Assembly: GCA_964604675.1 (NCBI GenBank)
Contig: CAZSAT010000007.1
Span: 1-64,000 of the forward strand
Reading direction: 5' to 3'
DNA length: 64,000 nt
From: CAZSAT01 sp964604675
GTDB lineage: Bacteria > Myxococcota_A > UBA796 > CAJQPC01
Below, in pieces: positions 16,026-24,220 of this stretch; the first letter of the stretch is position 1, and each line of letters starts with the position of its first letter. The notes under the pieces are model-generated. The model saw nothing but the letters and a program-made list of their open reading frames with translations. It did no database searches and was not told the DNA's origin. The translations under genes and the position numbers were made by a program.

Positions 16026-17771
16026 GACGCGGACGATGCGCTCTCCTGTGCCCTCCTGGGCGAACGCGTGGTGACGCGAGTGGTCGAAAGCCTCTCCCAC
16101 GGCACCAACGAGCTCACCTCCGAAGCTGACCACTTCGCGCTCCAGGTGGCGCTGCGCCTCCCAGAGCAGGACTTGCTGGGGACCGGGTTTCACGTGGCTG
16201 GCCGCTCGCCGGAGGTCGTCGCAGGCGTCCGCGTAGGCCAGAACAAGCTCCCCTACCGTCGAGTCGACGAGGGGCTCGCATCGCTTGAGCGCCGCCTCAA
16301 CGCCGTGCTTGGCGTGCCCGCTCGAGAGGTGGACGAGCAGGGTGAGGAGTTCGATGACACGCTCGCGGCTGGCAGCGACGGGATCTCCGCCGAGGTCCTC
16401 GGATGGTGGGGCCTCAGGTTTGGGGTCATCGGGGACCGGCGGCGGCTCCCACTCATCGAGGCCGGATGGCGCCGGCGGGAGGATTCCGTCCCAAGTGACG
16501 AACATCGGGCTGCGACGGACCCTCCCGTTCGGAGGGCTCCAGACGGAGGGCTGGGTGTCTCTCGGCGCACCGAGCGAGGACGAGGTGTCCTGGTCCTCGG
16601 GCGTCTCCATCACGGGCCCGTACGGAGGGCCCTGCGCCATCGAGGACGAGAGCGTCGCCGCCACGGGTGCGAGCTGGTCCGGCACCGCGGACGGCACGAT
16701 GCCCCGGTCCCATAGGGCACGTTCGACTTCGTCGCGCACCTCGTCGGGCAGCGCGGTCCAGGTCCTCGCGCCGGTGTGGTCCCGTGACAACAGGGTCCGC
16801 CCGGACACGGCCAGGCGCCACCCTTCGCCAGCGGGTACCACGTGCACGACCAGTCGCTCGTCGGATGCAGCGACCTGAGCCACGGTGAACCAGCAGCGCT
16901 GGCCCTCGTCGCGCCACGCCACGCTGGGGGGCGAGTCCACGCCCCAGTCGTGGCTCGTCACGAGGCCCGAGACCTCGCGCTCGACCCAGTCGGTGACGTC
17001 TTCGGGCTCGCGGTCGTCGAGCGGCGCGGCCTGGCGGTAGGTGCGCGGACCCGTCGGGAGGTGGAGAATGTGCGTGCCATCGCCGAGCGACACCAGGGAG
17101 ACCACGACGGCCTGGCCCGAGACGTCCACGTCGCCCTCCCGGACCCGTTGCCGTCGCCAGTCGTACTCATCCCTCCGCTCTGCGGCGTGTGCTGCCGCTC
17201 CGCTGACCAGCAAGGCGAGCGGCTCCAGGAGGCTCTCGAGGAGGCCGCCGGTGGAGCGCCGCGACCGCCTCCGACGTGGCTGCTGGGGCTCCAAGGAGCG
17301 CATGACCTCGGCCGAGGCAAGGATCACCTGAGGCGAGTCCGCGTACATCCCCGCGCTCGCTTTGGTTGTGTCACGAAGGATGCGCTCGGCCATGCGCCGC
17401 TCGCGGCGCCGCTCTTCCACGTAGCGGGCGGTCGGCACCCCTCGCCCGACGAGGACCTGCCCACGCCAGAGGTCCGTCCACGTGTCGCGCTCGGGCTGGG
17501 AGGTCTCGATCGCGAGGTTCCCCTCGAACTTTGGTCCCAGCATGGCGCACGCCATGCTGACCAGGGTGGACAGCGACTCCGCGCCGTCCGCGGGTCCGGT
17601 CGGGTCAACGCAGCGCGTGATGGTGACGGGCTTGCCCAACTCAGGACGCAACCACACCCGCACGTGCGTGCTCGTGCATCCCGCGGGGAGAGCCGCACGC
17701 CACCGCAGGACCACGCCCGGCAGAACGCGTTCGAGGGCCGCCTGCCACGTCGTCTCGATGATCTCGCGCAC
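15948..17771 (-). CDS. Large hypothetical protein
   Basis: 607 residues, not recognised. The GTG at 17771 is preceded by GGAG at a spacing of five. The N-terminal 130 residues are alpha/beta (HVRVWLRPELGKPVTITRCV). A basic stretch (RRRRSRRSTGG) leads to a short hydrophobic helix (LLESLLEPLALLVSG, about 180-195). A middle beta-rich region follows (HILHLPTGPRTYRQAAPL). A Pro-rich linker around 400-460 precedes a helical C-terminal domain (ERVIELLTLLVHLSSGHAKH). It reads away from the shared upstream region with the GHKL-type regulator gene, and the two may be coregulated. No enzyme motif is evident. Confidence 0.6.
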   Translation of the reverse strand: MREIIETTWQAALERVLPGVVLRWRAALPAGCTSTHVRVWLRPELGKPVTITRCVDPTGPADGAESLSTLVSMACAMLGPKFEGNLAIETSQPERDTWTDLWRGQVLVGRGVPTARYVEERRRERRMAERILRDTTKASAGMYADSPQVILASAEVMRSLEPQQPRRRRSRRSTGGLLESLLEPLALLVSGAAAHAAERRDEYDWRRQRVREGDVDVSGQAVVVSLVSLGDGTHILHLPTGPRTYRQAAPLDDREPEDVTDWVEREVSGLVTSHDWGVDSPPSVAWRDEGQRCWFTVAQVAASDERLVVHVVPAGEGWRLAVSGRTLLSRDHTGARTWTALPDEVRDEVERALWDRGIVPSAVPDQLAPVAATLSSSMAQGPPYGPVMETPEDQDTSSSLGAPRDTQPSVWSPPNGRVRRSPMFVTWDGILPPAPSGLDEWEPPPVPDDPKPEAPPSEDLGGDPVAASRERVIELLTLLVHLSSGHAKHGVEAALKRCEPLVDSTVGELVLAYADACDDLRRAASHVKPGPQQVLLWEAQRHLEREVVSFGGELVGAVGEAFDHSRHHAFAQEGTGERIVRVSTTGVLLDDRLVRAASVSVGGHSSV

Positions 17772-18001
17772 TGGGTCTCCGTGCCGTCCTGCTGGACAAG
17801 GATAGCATCCTGTCCCCCATCTGCTAGCACGCCACCGAATCTACATTGCAACATCATAATATTAAGAATGCTCGTTCATCCCCGGCGCCACGGGCGAGAA
17901 GTCACGGCAGGGCTGTCGCAGACCTCGATCTGTAGAGCATGAAGGCCGACCTGTCAGCCATCTGCTAGTTCATCCCCAGCCTTTCATGATATCATGCTAC
18001 T
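17772..18001. promoter_or_regulatory. Divergent regulatory region with direct repeats
   Basis: This 230-base gap between divergent genes is AT-rich in its middle (17840-17865), in contrast to its surroundings. TGTCCCCCATCTGCTAG at 17811-17827 and TGTCAGCCATCTGCTAG at 17952-17968 are near-identical direct repeats. GTTCATCCCC also recurs, at 17874 and again just after the second repeat. A possible minus-strand -10, TATGAT, lies at 17858-17853. Confidence 0.55.
17985..17996 (+). promoter_or_regulatory. Palindrome over predicted -10, leaderless start
   Basis: CATGATATCATG is a perfect 12-bp palindrome. It contains TATCAT at 17990-17995, a plausible -10 element, which would place the transcription start at about the A of the ATG at 18002. 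No ribosome binding site precedes that ATG, which fits a leaderless message controlled by a protein at the palindrome. Confidence 0.5.
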
Positions 18002-19165
18002 ATGAAGTCACCTGAGCTCTGCGCGCGCGCGAACCAGCGCCTCGGAGGCCTGGTCGCGCCACACTTGTTCGACGAGGTGGCGCTCGCCAGCCTGGAGCCC
18101 CGCCCGGAAGCCGTGCAGCGGAAGGAGGGCATCCACATCGGCCCCACCCCCCGGCCCTGCGCGGTCGCCGGTAGCGGTGTCTACATCCTGGTCGAGGGCA
18201 CCCCGAGGCTGGCGACCGCCGAGGAGGTCGAGCTGCTCGAGGACGCGTGTGGCCTCGCGGAGTTCGACCGTGGGCGTGCCCCGGCCGACGTCGATGTGAT
18301 GTCCCAGTGGCAGGGGGTCAGCCTCGAACCCCTCGACCTGGCGGCCGCGATAGCGGGGGGCGTGCCCGGCAGCGCGGCACCCGCCTTCCTGGGCATCAAG
18401 TTCCAGAGGTACGACACGGGCCTGAACGAGGTCGAGGCGCGCAACCTCGCCCCGGTTCATCAGCGCCTACGGCCGTTCCCGGCGCCGGACTGCGTCGACC
18501 ACGTGGCCCTCGACCTGATCGCCATCGACAAGGGGGCCGCAGCCCTTGCGCTGGAGCCGATCGTGCGCGAGCTACTGGTCAACGCCATCGGACACCGAAG
18601 CTATGCGCCGAGGTACCGCGACATCCCGATCCTGGCCGCGCGGTACACCGACGCGCTCGTCATCTGGAGTCCCGGCTGTCCTCCCAGGCCGGTCGACTCG
18701 GCCGGTCGACTCAACGGCCGGTTCTCCCGGAACCCCCGCCTCATGACGGTGCTGACTTCGCTCGGGCTTGCGCACCAGAAGGGGCGTGGCCTGCCCACGG
18801 TGCAGCACGGGTCCGAGCGGGTGGGGTATGCCGTCCAGCTTCGCGCCGGGGACCACTTCGTAGAGGCCAGGCTCACAGTCCAGGCATCGCGGTGGCACAA
18901 GCGCCCCGACAAGAAACGCCAGCGCCCGCCCGACGGCGAGCGGGAGCGCAGGATCCTCGATCTCCTTCTGGAGGTCCACGAAGCGAGCGCTGCTCACCTG
19001 AGCGCCGTGCTCGGCATTCCGCGGCCCACCGTCAACGCAGAGCTGCGCGAGCTGGTCGGCGAGGGCAAGCTGGAGCGGACCTGCTGGGCCCCACGGTCCC
19101 GCAACCAAGCCTACCGCCTGTCCGAGGAGTACAAGCGCCAGCTTCAGCTCCCTACGGTGGACTGA
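18002..19165 (+). CDS. AlbA_2/GHKL-type ATP-binding regulator with wHTH
   Basis: 387 residues. The N-terminal 150 residues would correspond to a divergent AlbA_2-like domain. The middle has the GHKL-type ATPase signature of RecG-like transcription regulators: VRELLVNAIGHRSY (E190, N194, H198, R199), LVIWSPG, RNPRLMTVLTSLGL and KGRGLPTV. A C-terminal winged helix follows (ILDLLLEVHEASAAHLSAVL, then GIPRPTVNAEL). This combination usually regulates transcription or acts in defence-associated modules. The upstream palindrome suggests autoregulation. The next gene starts four bases after its stop, so they form an operon. Confidence 0.7.
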   Translation: MKSPELCARANQRLGGLVAPHLFDEVALASLEPRPEAVQRKEGIHIGPTPRPCAVAGSGVYILVEGTPRLATAEEVELLEDACGLAEFDRGRAPADVDVMSQWQGVSLEPLDLAAAIAGGVPGSAAPAFLGIKFQRYDTGLNEVEARNLAPVHQRLRPFPAPDCVDHVALDLIAIDKGAAALALEPIVRELLVNAIGHRSYAPRYRDIPILAARYTDALVIWSPGCPPRPVDSAGRLNGRFSRNPRLMTVLTSLGLAHQKGRGLPTVQHGSERVGYAVQLRAGDHFVEARLTVQASRWHKRPDKKRQRPPDGERERRILDLLLEVHEASAAHLSAVLGIPRPTVNAELRELVGEGKLERTCWAPRSRNQAYRLSEEYKRQLQLPTVD

Positions 19166-19169
19166 CGGC

Positions 19170-19646
19170 GTGCCGAATCCGCGCCGGCGTGCCCAGAGTT
19201 GGTCCGAGCTCCTCGACCTCCTGTGGCCATCGCTCCACGCAGCCTGGACCCACGCGGTCGCGACGCAGCTACACCGATGGGAGGTTCAGGTGGGGACCGT
19301 CAACCCGTGGCCCGTCGCCATATGGATGTGGGCCATCACGCAGGACTGGGACTCTCCTCGGCTCGACGTACCGCCCCGCTTCATGCTGGCCGAACTGCGC
19401 GTGCCGGGTGGGGCACGCCTCCGATCGGCCGGCCTGTTCTTGATCGATCGCACGGGGCCGAAGCACGGAGCCGACGAGCTGAAGGAGAGGCTGCGTGAAG
19501 GGCTCGGTCTGTTGCCGGTGCCCTTGAGCGGCTCGCTGGAACTCCGGTTCTCGTTGACCACCAACCGGGAGGACGCGATCTGTTGGCGTCGGCGGATCGC
19601 GGTGTCAGATGCTCCACTGCCCTCCAAGGAGGACGACGAGCGGTAG
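19170..19646 (+). CDS. Hypothetical protein paired with GHKL-type regulator
   Basis: 158 residues, not recognised. The GTG start lies four bases after the regulator's stop, so the two are co-translated. It is soluble and Trp-rich (WSELLDLLWPSLHAAWTHAV, WPVAIWMWAITQDWD), with a beta-rich second half (GLFLIDRTGPKHGADELKE) and an acidic tail. It may be the partner or effector controlled by the upstream protein; no motif supports a specific function. Confidence 0.65.
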   Translation: MPNPRRRAQSWSELLDLLWPSLHAAWTHAVATQLHRWEVQVGTVNPWPVAIWMWAITQDWDSPRLDVPPRFMLAELRVPGGARLRSAGLFLIDRTGPKHGADELKERLREGLGLLPVPLSGSLELRFSLTTNREDAICWRRRIAVSDAPLPSKEDDER

Positions 19647-19651
19647 CTGGA

Positions 19652-19678
19652 CTGGGACGGGCTCCGCCCTTGTCCCAG
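19652..19678. terminator. Hairpin between convergent genes
   Basis: CTGGGACGGGC pairs with GCCC plus GTCCCAG across a three-base loop and a two-base bulge. It is placed between two converging genes and could serve both. No U-tract is present. Confidence 0.45.
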
Positions 19679-19738
19679 GGCGGGTCCGCGAAGTCGTGCC
19701 CGCCCGCAGGCCTGGCCTGCTGGTAGCAGGCTGTGTCC

Positions 19739-21088
19739 TCACCCAGCGTGGACCCACCGCAGCAGATCGCCGCGAAGTCCGGTCGCCCGGAGGCGCTGCC
19801 GGACGCCCACGAGAGAGTCCTCGTAGGTCCAACAACCCCACCTCCACCCGCCCGGGAGGGGCGCTATCGTCGCTCCCTGCAGGGCGGCCGCCCCATAGCC
19901 CTCGATGTCGTCCTCGACGAGCCCCACGTCGACCCTCGACAACAGGCCCCCTGTCCCCTTCGCAGGCCAGCCCTGTAGCGCGGTCGACGGCTCCCAATGG
20001 GTGAACCGAAGCCGGTCGAGGATGTTGACGGCCTGCACCAGCTCGGGCTGCCCCAGGGCCTGCCCCATGGTCCACACCACCAGGCGATCGAGGTGCTCGC
20101 GCAACGGTTTGCGATCGAGCTGCCAGCCCAGGTCGGGGAGGAGCACCATCAGCGGGACCACGTGCTTGGTGCGTTGCTGCTTCTCCCGCCAGGTCTCGGT
20201 GTGTTCGCGGACGAGCTGGGCGTGGTCCTGGATCCACGATTGCTCGTCCAGCAGGGGATGAAGACCGAACTCCCGCGCCAACCCTGCCGCGAACGCCACT
20301 GGGCTCCGATCGCCCCGCTGCCCCGGGTGCCGACCTCCGGGGAAGTCCATGAGGATGTCCGTAGGGACATCTGGCAGGTTGACGGAGAACCTCCTGCCCC
20401 TGGAGCTGGCTTTGGCGTGGAGCTCGTCCAGCCACTCTTCGAGGGCTTCGAACGACGCCTGCTCCACGGGTACACCGTCAACGAAGCGGGCAGGATGCGC
20501 TGCGACGGCCAGCAGGAACGGAGGGAAGCTCCGGAGGAGCCTCTTGAGACGCACCGCGAGCTCCCCGTCATCACCGGCCACGGCCTCGGCCAGATCCCAG
20601 GTCTCGATGACGGTGCGGTCGGTGGGGGGCGTGTGCGCGGCTGGGACCCGCAGGTGCGCCGCTCCCGCCTGGCTCCCGTAGAGCCAGAACTCGTCGGGAT
20701 CACCCACCGCCAGCTCGCCCATCTCGTGGAAGACCTCATAGGCAGCCGCGAGCGCGTAAGGGGCCCGAAGCCGGTGGACGCACGGGAGGAACTCTAGCAC
20801 CGGCCTGATCAACAGGCCGCTGCCTGCCGGACTCGAGGCCTCCTCCAGGCGACGCTGCCACCCGAGGCGAAGCCGGACCAGCCAGCGCAAGCACTCCTCG
20901 TCGGTCGCTCCGCGAGTTTCGAGCTTGCCGGTCCAGAGGTGCCCCAACGTTAGGGTAGCGTCAGGGATGGGCTCGATCGCTTTGCGGCCATGGCGGAGCC
21001 GACGGAGATCGCGGTCGGCTCCGGCGAGCACGTCGGGACCGAAGTCCACATCGAGGGCGTAGGCCGAGAGGGGTAGGACGCGGGGCAT
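19739..21088 (-). CDS. Hypothetical protein, 449 residues
   Basis: Not recognised. The ATG at 21088 gives a soluble, mostly helical protein without a signal peptide. It has an Arg-rich early part (ADRDLRRLRHGRKAIEP), a long central helical part (LAEAVAGDDGELAVRLKRLL) and Trp-rich C-terminal segments (RFTHWEPSTALQGW, GGWRWGCWTYEDSLVG). It lies between the integrase and the regulator operon on the opposite strand to the latter. It is typical island cargo of unknown role; a large defence or antidefence component cannot be excluded. Confidence 0.6.
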   Translation of the reverse strand: MPRVLPLSAYALDVDFGPDVLAGADRDLRRLRHGRKAIEPIPDATLTLGHLWTGKLETRGATDEECLRWLVRLRLGWQRRLEEASSPAGSGLLIRPVLEFLPCVHRLRAPYALAAAYEVFHEMGELAVGDPDEFWLYGSQAGAAHLRVPAAHTPPTDRTVIETWDLAEAVAGDDGELAVRLKRLLRSFPPFLLAVAAHPARFVDGVPVEQASFEALEEWLDELHAKASSRGRRFSVNLPDVPTDILMDFPGGRHPGQRGDRSPVAFAAGLAREFGLHPLLDEQSWIQDHAQLVREHTETWREKQQRTKHVVPLMVLLPDLGWQLDRKPLREHLDRLVVWTMGQALGQPELVQAVNILDRLRFTHWEPSTALQGWPAKGTGGLLSRVDVGLVEDDIEGYGAAALQGATIAPLPGGWRWGCWTYEDSLVGVRQRLRATGLRGDLLRWVHAG

Positions 21089-21206
21089 GCCCTCATCCTA
21101 GCCGTGGGGACGGTCGCGTCCACCGTGCCCGCCAGAAGGGGAGGGCAGCCAGCCAATTGGGTTCTACCTCGGACGAGGAGCAGGCGGCTCGCGGGCTCCG
21201 ATGGGG

Positions 21207-22373
21207 TCACCCAGCCAGGTCGAACGCCTTCACCCTCTCCACGAGCGCCTCGGGCCGCGGGCGGCAGTAGACCTCGTCCAGCATCTTCGTCGTGGTGTGG
21301 CGGAGGACCCGCCGAGCGACGTCCTTGTCGACCCCCAAGGCCCAGGCGAGCGTCGCGAAGGACGGCCGCAGGAGGCCGGGCGTGACCGGCCGGTCGATCT
21401 CCGCGTTGTGGGCTGCGGTGGCGAGCGCCTTCTTGAAGTTCTTGATCGGTCGCCCTTCCCACAGGAACACGGGCCCTTCCCGCGGTTCCCCCTCCTGGCG
21501 CCAGTAGCGGTAGAGCTCGCAGTACGCGAACGGGGTCATGGGGATCTTCGCGACGCTCCCGTCGGTCTTGCTCCCTCGGACCGCCATGACGCTCTTGGAG
21601 AAGTCGAAGTCCTCCCAGCACGCGCGCACCAGCTCCGAGGGGCGCAGGCCTTGACCGATGCCCAGTGCCCACATGCACCTGTGCATCGGGCCCGAGGCGT
21701 CCAGAAGCCGGCCAACCTCCTCGGCGTCGAGCGGCACCTTGGCGGGGAGCGCCCGCTTCGACGAGCCCGTGATCTTGAAGAAGGCGTGCACGCCTCGCAG
21801 GTGCCCCCTGCGGTGAGCGAAGTCCAACAGCGCCTTGTAGGCCGCCTTGTGCAGCCGTCGCGTGTTCCCGGACCTCCCCGAAGCCTTCATGCCCTGCACG
21901 TAGGTCTCCCACTTCCACTCGTCCAGCCGCCTGAGCCGGGTGGTAGCCAGGTCGGATCGCAGGATCAGCCGCCAGACCCGCTCTTCGCCCCTCCACGTCG
22001 TCTCCGCGACCGCCTCCTTGCGGTAGGGCCAGAAGTACTCCTTGTAGTCCTCCAACGTCATGTTGCCGTAGTCAGGATCAGCGTCGCCGAAGAGGGTCGC
22101 CTCCGCATCACGGTCTGGATGCAGGAGGTAGTGGATGAGGGCCTCGCGGTCTTCCCGGCCGAGCCAGATCAGGCGGTCAGCCCTCGGCGTGCCCCGCGTC
22201 TGCTCCTCGTCCTCTCGGGCGTGCAGCAGGCAGCGCCTGGCCTCCGGTTCGTCCAGGACCCCGAGAGCGACGGAGACGCGTTCGCGCCCCGAGCCCCTCA
22301 GGAGCGTCCAGTACCAGCGCCCGCCGCTCCGGGGATCCTTCTGCAGCCGCCAGCTGGTCGTCGATCGCGCCAT
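21207..22373 (-). CDS. Tyrosine recombinase (integrase)
   Basis: 388 residues. The ATG at 22373 has AGGAGG just upstream; further upstream in-frame sequence covers the tRNA and is not coding. A SAM-like N-terminal domain (about 85-190) precedes the catalytic domain. Visible catalytic positions are the Arg in GQGLRPSELVRA, the Arg in LLRPSFATLAWALG (the His usual three residues before it is replaced by Gly), the His in RRVLRHTTTKML and the final Tyr in DEVYCRP. It faces away from the tRNA-Trp gene, starting 123 bases from its 3' end, the standard layout of an element inserted at a tRNA 3' end. Confidence 0.88.
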   Translation of the reverse strand: MARSTTSWRLQKDPRSGGRWYWTLLRGSGRERVSVALGVLDEPEARRCLLHAREDEEQTRGTPRADRLIWLGREDREALIHYLLHPDRDAEATLFGDADPDYGNMTLEDYKEYFWPYRKEAVAETTWRGEERVWRLILRSDLATTRLRRLDEWKWETYVQGMKASGRSGNTRRLHKAAYKALLDFAHRRGHLRGVHAFFKITGSSKRALPAKVPLDAEEVGRLLDASGPMHRCMWALGIGQGLRPSELVRACWEDFDFSKSVMAVRGSKTDGSVAKIPMTPFAYCELYRYWRQEGEPREGPVFLWEGRPIKNFKKALATAAHNAEIDRPVTPGLLRPSFATLAWALGVDKDVARRVLRHTTTKMLDEVYCRPRPEALVERVKAFDLAG

Positions 22374-22454
22374 GGTGCCTCCTCTCGCCTCCAGCGTGCG
22401 GGGAGGAGGCGAGAGTTGCAAGCACTTGCAGTTCCAGGCCCACCGAAACGAGAA

Positions 22455-22484
22455 GGACCCACCGACAAAAATGCCGGTGGGTCC
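22455..22484. terminator. Hairpin after tRNA-Trp
   Basis: A perfect 10-bp stem GGACCCACCG/CGGTGGGTCC with a 10-base loop lies between the tRNA-Trp 3' end and the integrase start. It is followed by TCCGTTTT on the plus strand and by a weaker T-rich stretch on the minus strand. It probably ends the tRNA transcript. Confidence 0.65.
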
Positions 22485-22495
22485 TCCGTTTTGAA

Positions 22496-22571
22496 TGGCA
22501 GGGGCACTAGGACTCGAACCCAGGACCTGCGGATTTGGAATCCGCTGCTCTACCAGCTGAGCTATACCCCT
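22496..22571 (-). tRNA. trnW: tRNA-Trp (CCA)
   Basis: A 76-base cloverleaf: acceptor stem AGGGGTA/TGCCCCT, anticodon stem GCGGA/TCCGC with loop TTCCAAA (anticodon CCA), and T arm with GGTTCGAGTCC. The 3' CCA is encoded. The gene's 3' end faces the integrase and is the presumed attachment site of the island. Confidence 0.95.
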
Positions 22572-22608
22572 GCGGGGTGCCCGCAAGGTAACCGAGGCGA
22601 GCACCGGG

Positions 22609-23400
22609 TCAACCCGCCAGCGTGATGACCAGGCTCACGAACGCCGCGAACCACGCGTACCAGCAGAACTTCGAGAAGTCCCCGGTCTTGACGAGCTTCA
22701 AGAGCAGGATGAGCGCGAGGTAGCCGCTGACCAGCGCGGCCCCCATGCCCACGAGGGTGGCGGTGACGTCCACGTCGTCGAGGGAGACGTCGCGGAGCTT
22801 GAGCAGGAAGCCGCCGCCGATGGCCGGGATGGAGAGCAGGAAGCTGTACCGGGCCGCGTAGTCCCGGCTCATGCCGAGGAAGAGCGCGACCGCAATGGTG
22901 GTGCCCGACCGGCTGATGCCGGGGGTGATGGCCAGACCCTGCGCGATGCCGATGACCAGGGCGTGCCACCACGTGGACGTCACCTCGTCCTTGTCGCCGT
23001 GGGGGACCCGACCCGAGGCGTACAGCAAGGCCCCGGTGACGGCGAAGGTCACCGTCAGCGCGGCGGGGGTGGAGAAGAGCTGCTCGAAGACGTCTTCGAA
23101 GGCCAGCCCGATGGCGGCCGTGGGCACCGAGCCGAGCAGGATCCAGGCGACCAACCGGAGCCCGGGACGCTGCATGACCGGGCCCTCCTCGGCCACGGGT
23201 GCCTTGAGCATGCGCACGATGTCGGCCCGGAAGACCCAGAGCACCGGCAACAGCGTGCCGAGGTGGAGCGCCAGGTCGAAGAAGAGCTCGTCGCCGTGGA
23301 TCTCGATGAACTGCTGGACGAGCACCAGGTGCCCGGAGCTGGACACCGGCAGGAACTCGGTGAGGCCCTGCACCACGCCCAGCAAGATGGCCTGCAGCAT
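22609..23400 (-). CDS. uppP: Undecaprenyl-diphosphatase UppP (BacA)
   Basis: 263 residues, full length, with about eight transmembrane segments. It dephosphorylates undecaprenyl diphosphate in the membrane to recycle the lipid carrier of peptidoglycan and other wall polymers, and gives bacitracin resistance. The two signature blocks are present: GVVQGLTEFLPVSSSGHL near the N-terminus and PGISRSGTT (catalytic Arg/Ser) around residue 160. The ATG at 23400 overlaps the stop of the cytochrome gene upstream (TGATG). Confidence 0.95.
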   Translation of the reverse strand: MLQAILLGVVQGLTEFLPVSSSGHLVLVQQFIEIHGDELFFDLALHLGTLLPVLWVFRADIVRMLKAPVAEEGPVMQRPGLRLVAWILLGSVPTAAIGLAFEDVFEQLFSTPAALTVTFAVTGALLYASGRVPHGDKDEVTSTWWHALVIGIAQGLAITPGISRSGTTIAVALFLGMSRDYAARYSFLLSIPAIGGGFLLKLRDVSLDDVDVTATLVGMGAALVSGYLALILLLKLVKTGDFSKFCWYAWFAAFVSLVITLAG

Positions 23401-23879
23401 CAGTCGCCCTTGGGGGTGGCTGGGGCCTTGGTCTTGTCGGGTGGCGCGAGCGGTCGTTGCTGGGGCTTGGGCGGCTGCGCCGGCTCGGCCCCTTCGATCA
23501 CGGTGTCGTCCTCCGTGTCCGCCGCGTTCCCAGCCTCTTCTTCGTCCTCCTCTTCCTTCGGCGGGTCGGGGTCGAGCGACGCGAGCCACGTCATCACGCG
23601 CCGTGCGTCGTGGATGTCGATCTCCTCGCGGAAGGCTGGCATGTCCCCACGGCCGTTCAGGATGATCTCGACCATCGCGTCCTTCTGTGCCTTGTCCACC
23701 CCAGCCAGCGCTGGGACCGCCACGGTCATGGCAGCGGCCGCCGGCCCGTCGCCGAGGGCCTCCTCGCCGTGGCAGTACCAGCAGGCACGCTCGTACACGT
23801 CTTCGCCACGCTCCTTGTCGGGCGGCCGGCTCTTGGGCTGAGCGGCGAGGGCGTGGGACGTGAGCAGGCTGAGCAGCAC
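23400..23879 (-). CDS. Small periplasmic c-type cytochrome
   Basis: 159 residues from a GTG start. A short signal peptide (LLSLLTSHALAAQP) precedes a single class I cytochrome c domain with haem motif CWYCH (C33-H37) and the probable axial Met81 in GRGDMPAF. After about residue 105 comes an acidic and then Pro/Lys-rich tail (KEEEDEEEAG), with no predicted fold. It is likely an electron carrier in the periplasm. It overlaps uppP by one base, an unexpected partner for a lipid-carrier phosphatase. Confidence 0.8.
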   Translation of the reverse strand: MLLSLLTSHALAAQPKSRPPDKERGEDVYERACWYCHGEEALGDGPAAAAMTVAVPALAGVDKAQKDAMVEIILNGRGDMPAFREEIDIHDARRVMTWLASLDPDPPKEEEDEEEAGNAADTEDDTVIEGAEPAQPPKPQQRPLAPPDKTKAPATPKGD

Positions 23880-23906
23880 GACTGCGTGCTATCCCAGAGC
23901 GGTGAA

Positions 23907-23930
23907 GCCCGCAGCCTTTCGACTGCGGGC
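23907..23930. terminator. Hairpin after tRNA-Asp
   Basis: A perfect 8-bp stem GCCCGCAG/CTGCGGGC with an 8-base loop lies immediately beyond the tRNA-Asp 3' end and before the cytochrome gene. There is no U-run, so it may be a weak terminator or a processing signal. Confidence 0.45.
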
Positions 23931-23935
23931 CTCCG

Positions 23936-24012
<77 letters not shown>

Positions 24013-24026
24013 AGAACCGGCGGGAG

Positions 24027-24099
24027 TGGGCGGAACAGGGCTCGAACCTGCGACCCGCAGCTTGTAAGGCTGCTGCTCTCCCGACTGAGCTATCCGCCC
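24027..24099 (-). tRNA. trnV: tRNA-Val (TAC)
   Basis: A 73-base cloverleaf with acceptor GGGCGGA/TCCGCCC and anticodon loop CTTACAA (TAC) on a GCAGC/GCTGC stem. CCA is not encoded, unlike the neighbouring Asp and Trp genes. Confidence 0.95.
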
Positions 24100-24132
24100 G
24101 CGACCGTTTCCGGTCACGGAACACGCAAGTAA

Positions 24133-24172
24133 TCAGGGCCCCGAAGGGTGTCAACGTCCTTCGAGGCCCTGA
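24133..24172. terminator. Terminator hairpin after the HU gene
   Basis: TCAGGGCC plus CCGAAGG pairs with CCTTCG plus AGGCCCTGA across a short loop between the HU gene and tRNA-Val. It is a long stem without a U-tract. Confidence 0.5.
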
Positions 24173-24220
24173 GATCCCACCTCGGCGCAAAGGCCGACGT
24201 GGCGTTGATCGCGCCGCGAT

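Noticed and set aside
15371..16129. A 252-residue uninterrupted frame starting inside the IS end.
   Set aside because: After about 15700 the translation becomes Arg/Pro/Ser-rich noise while the true sense continues in the other frames; treated as part of a broken gene.
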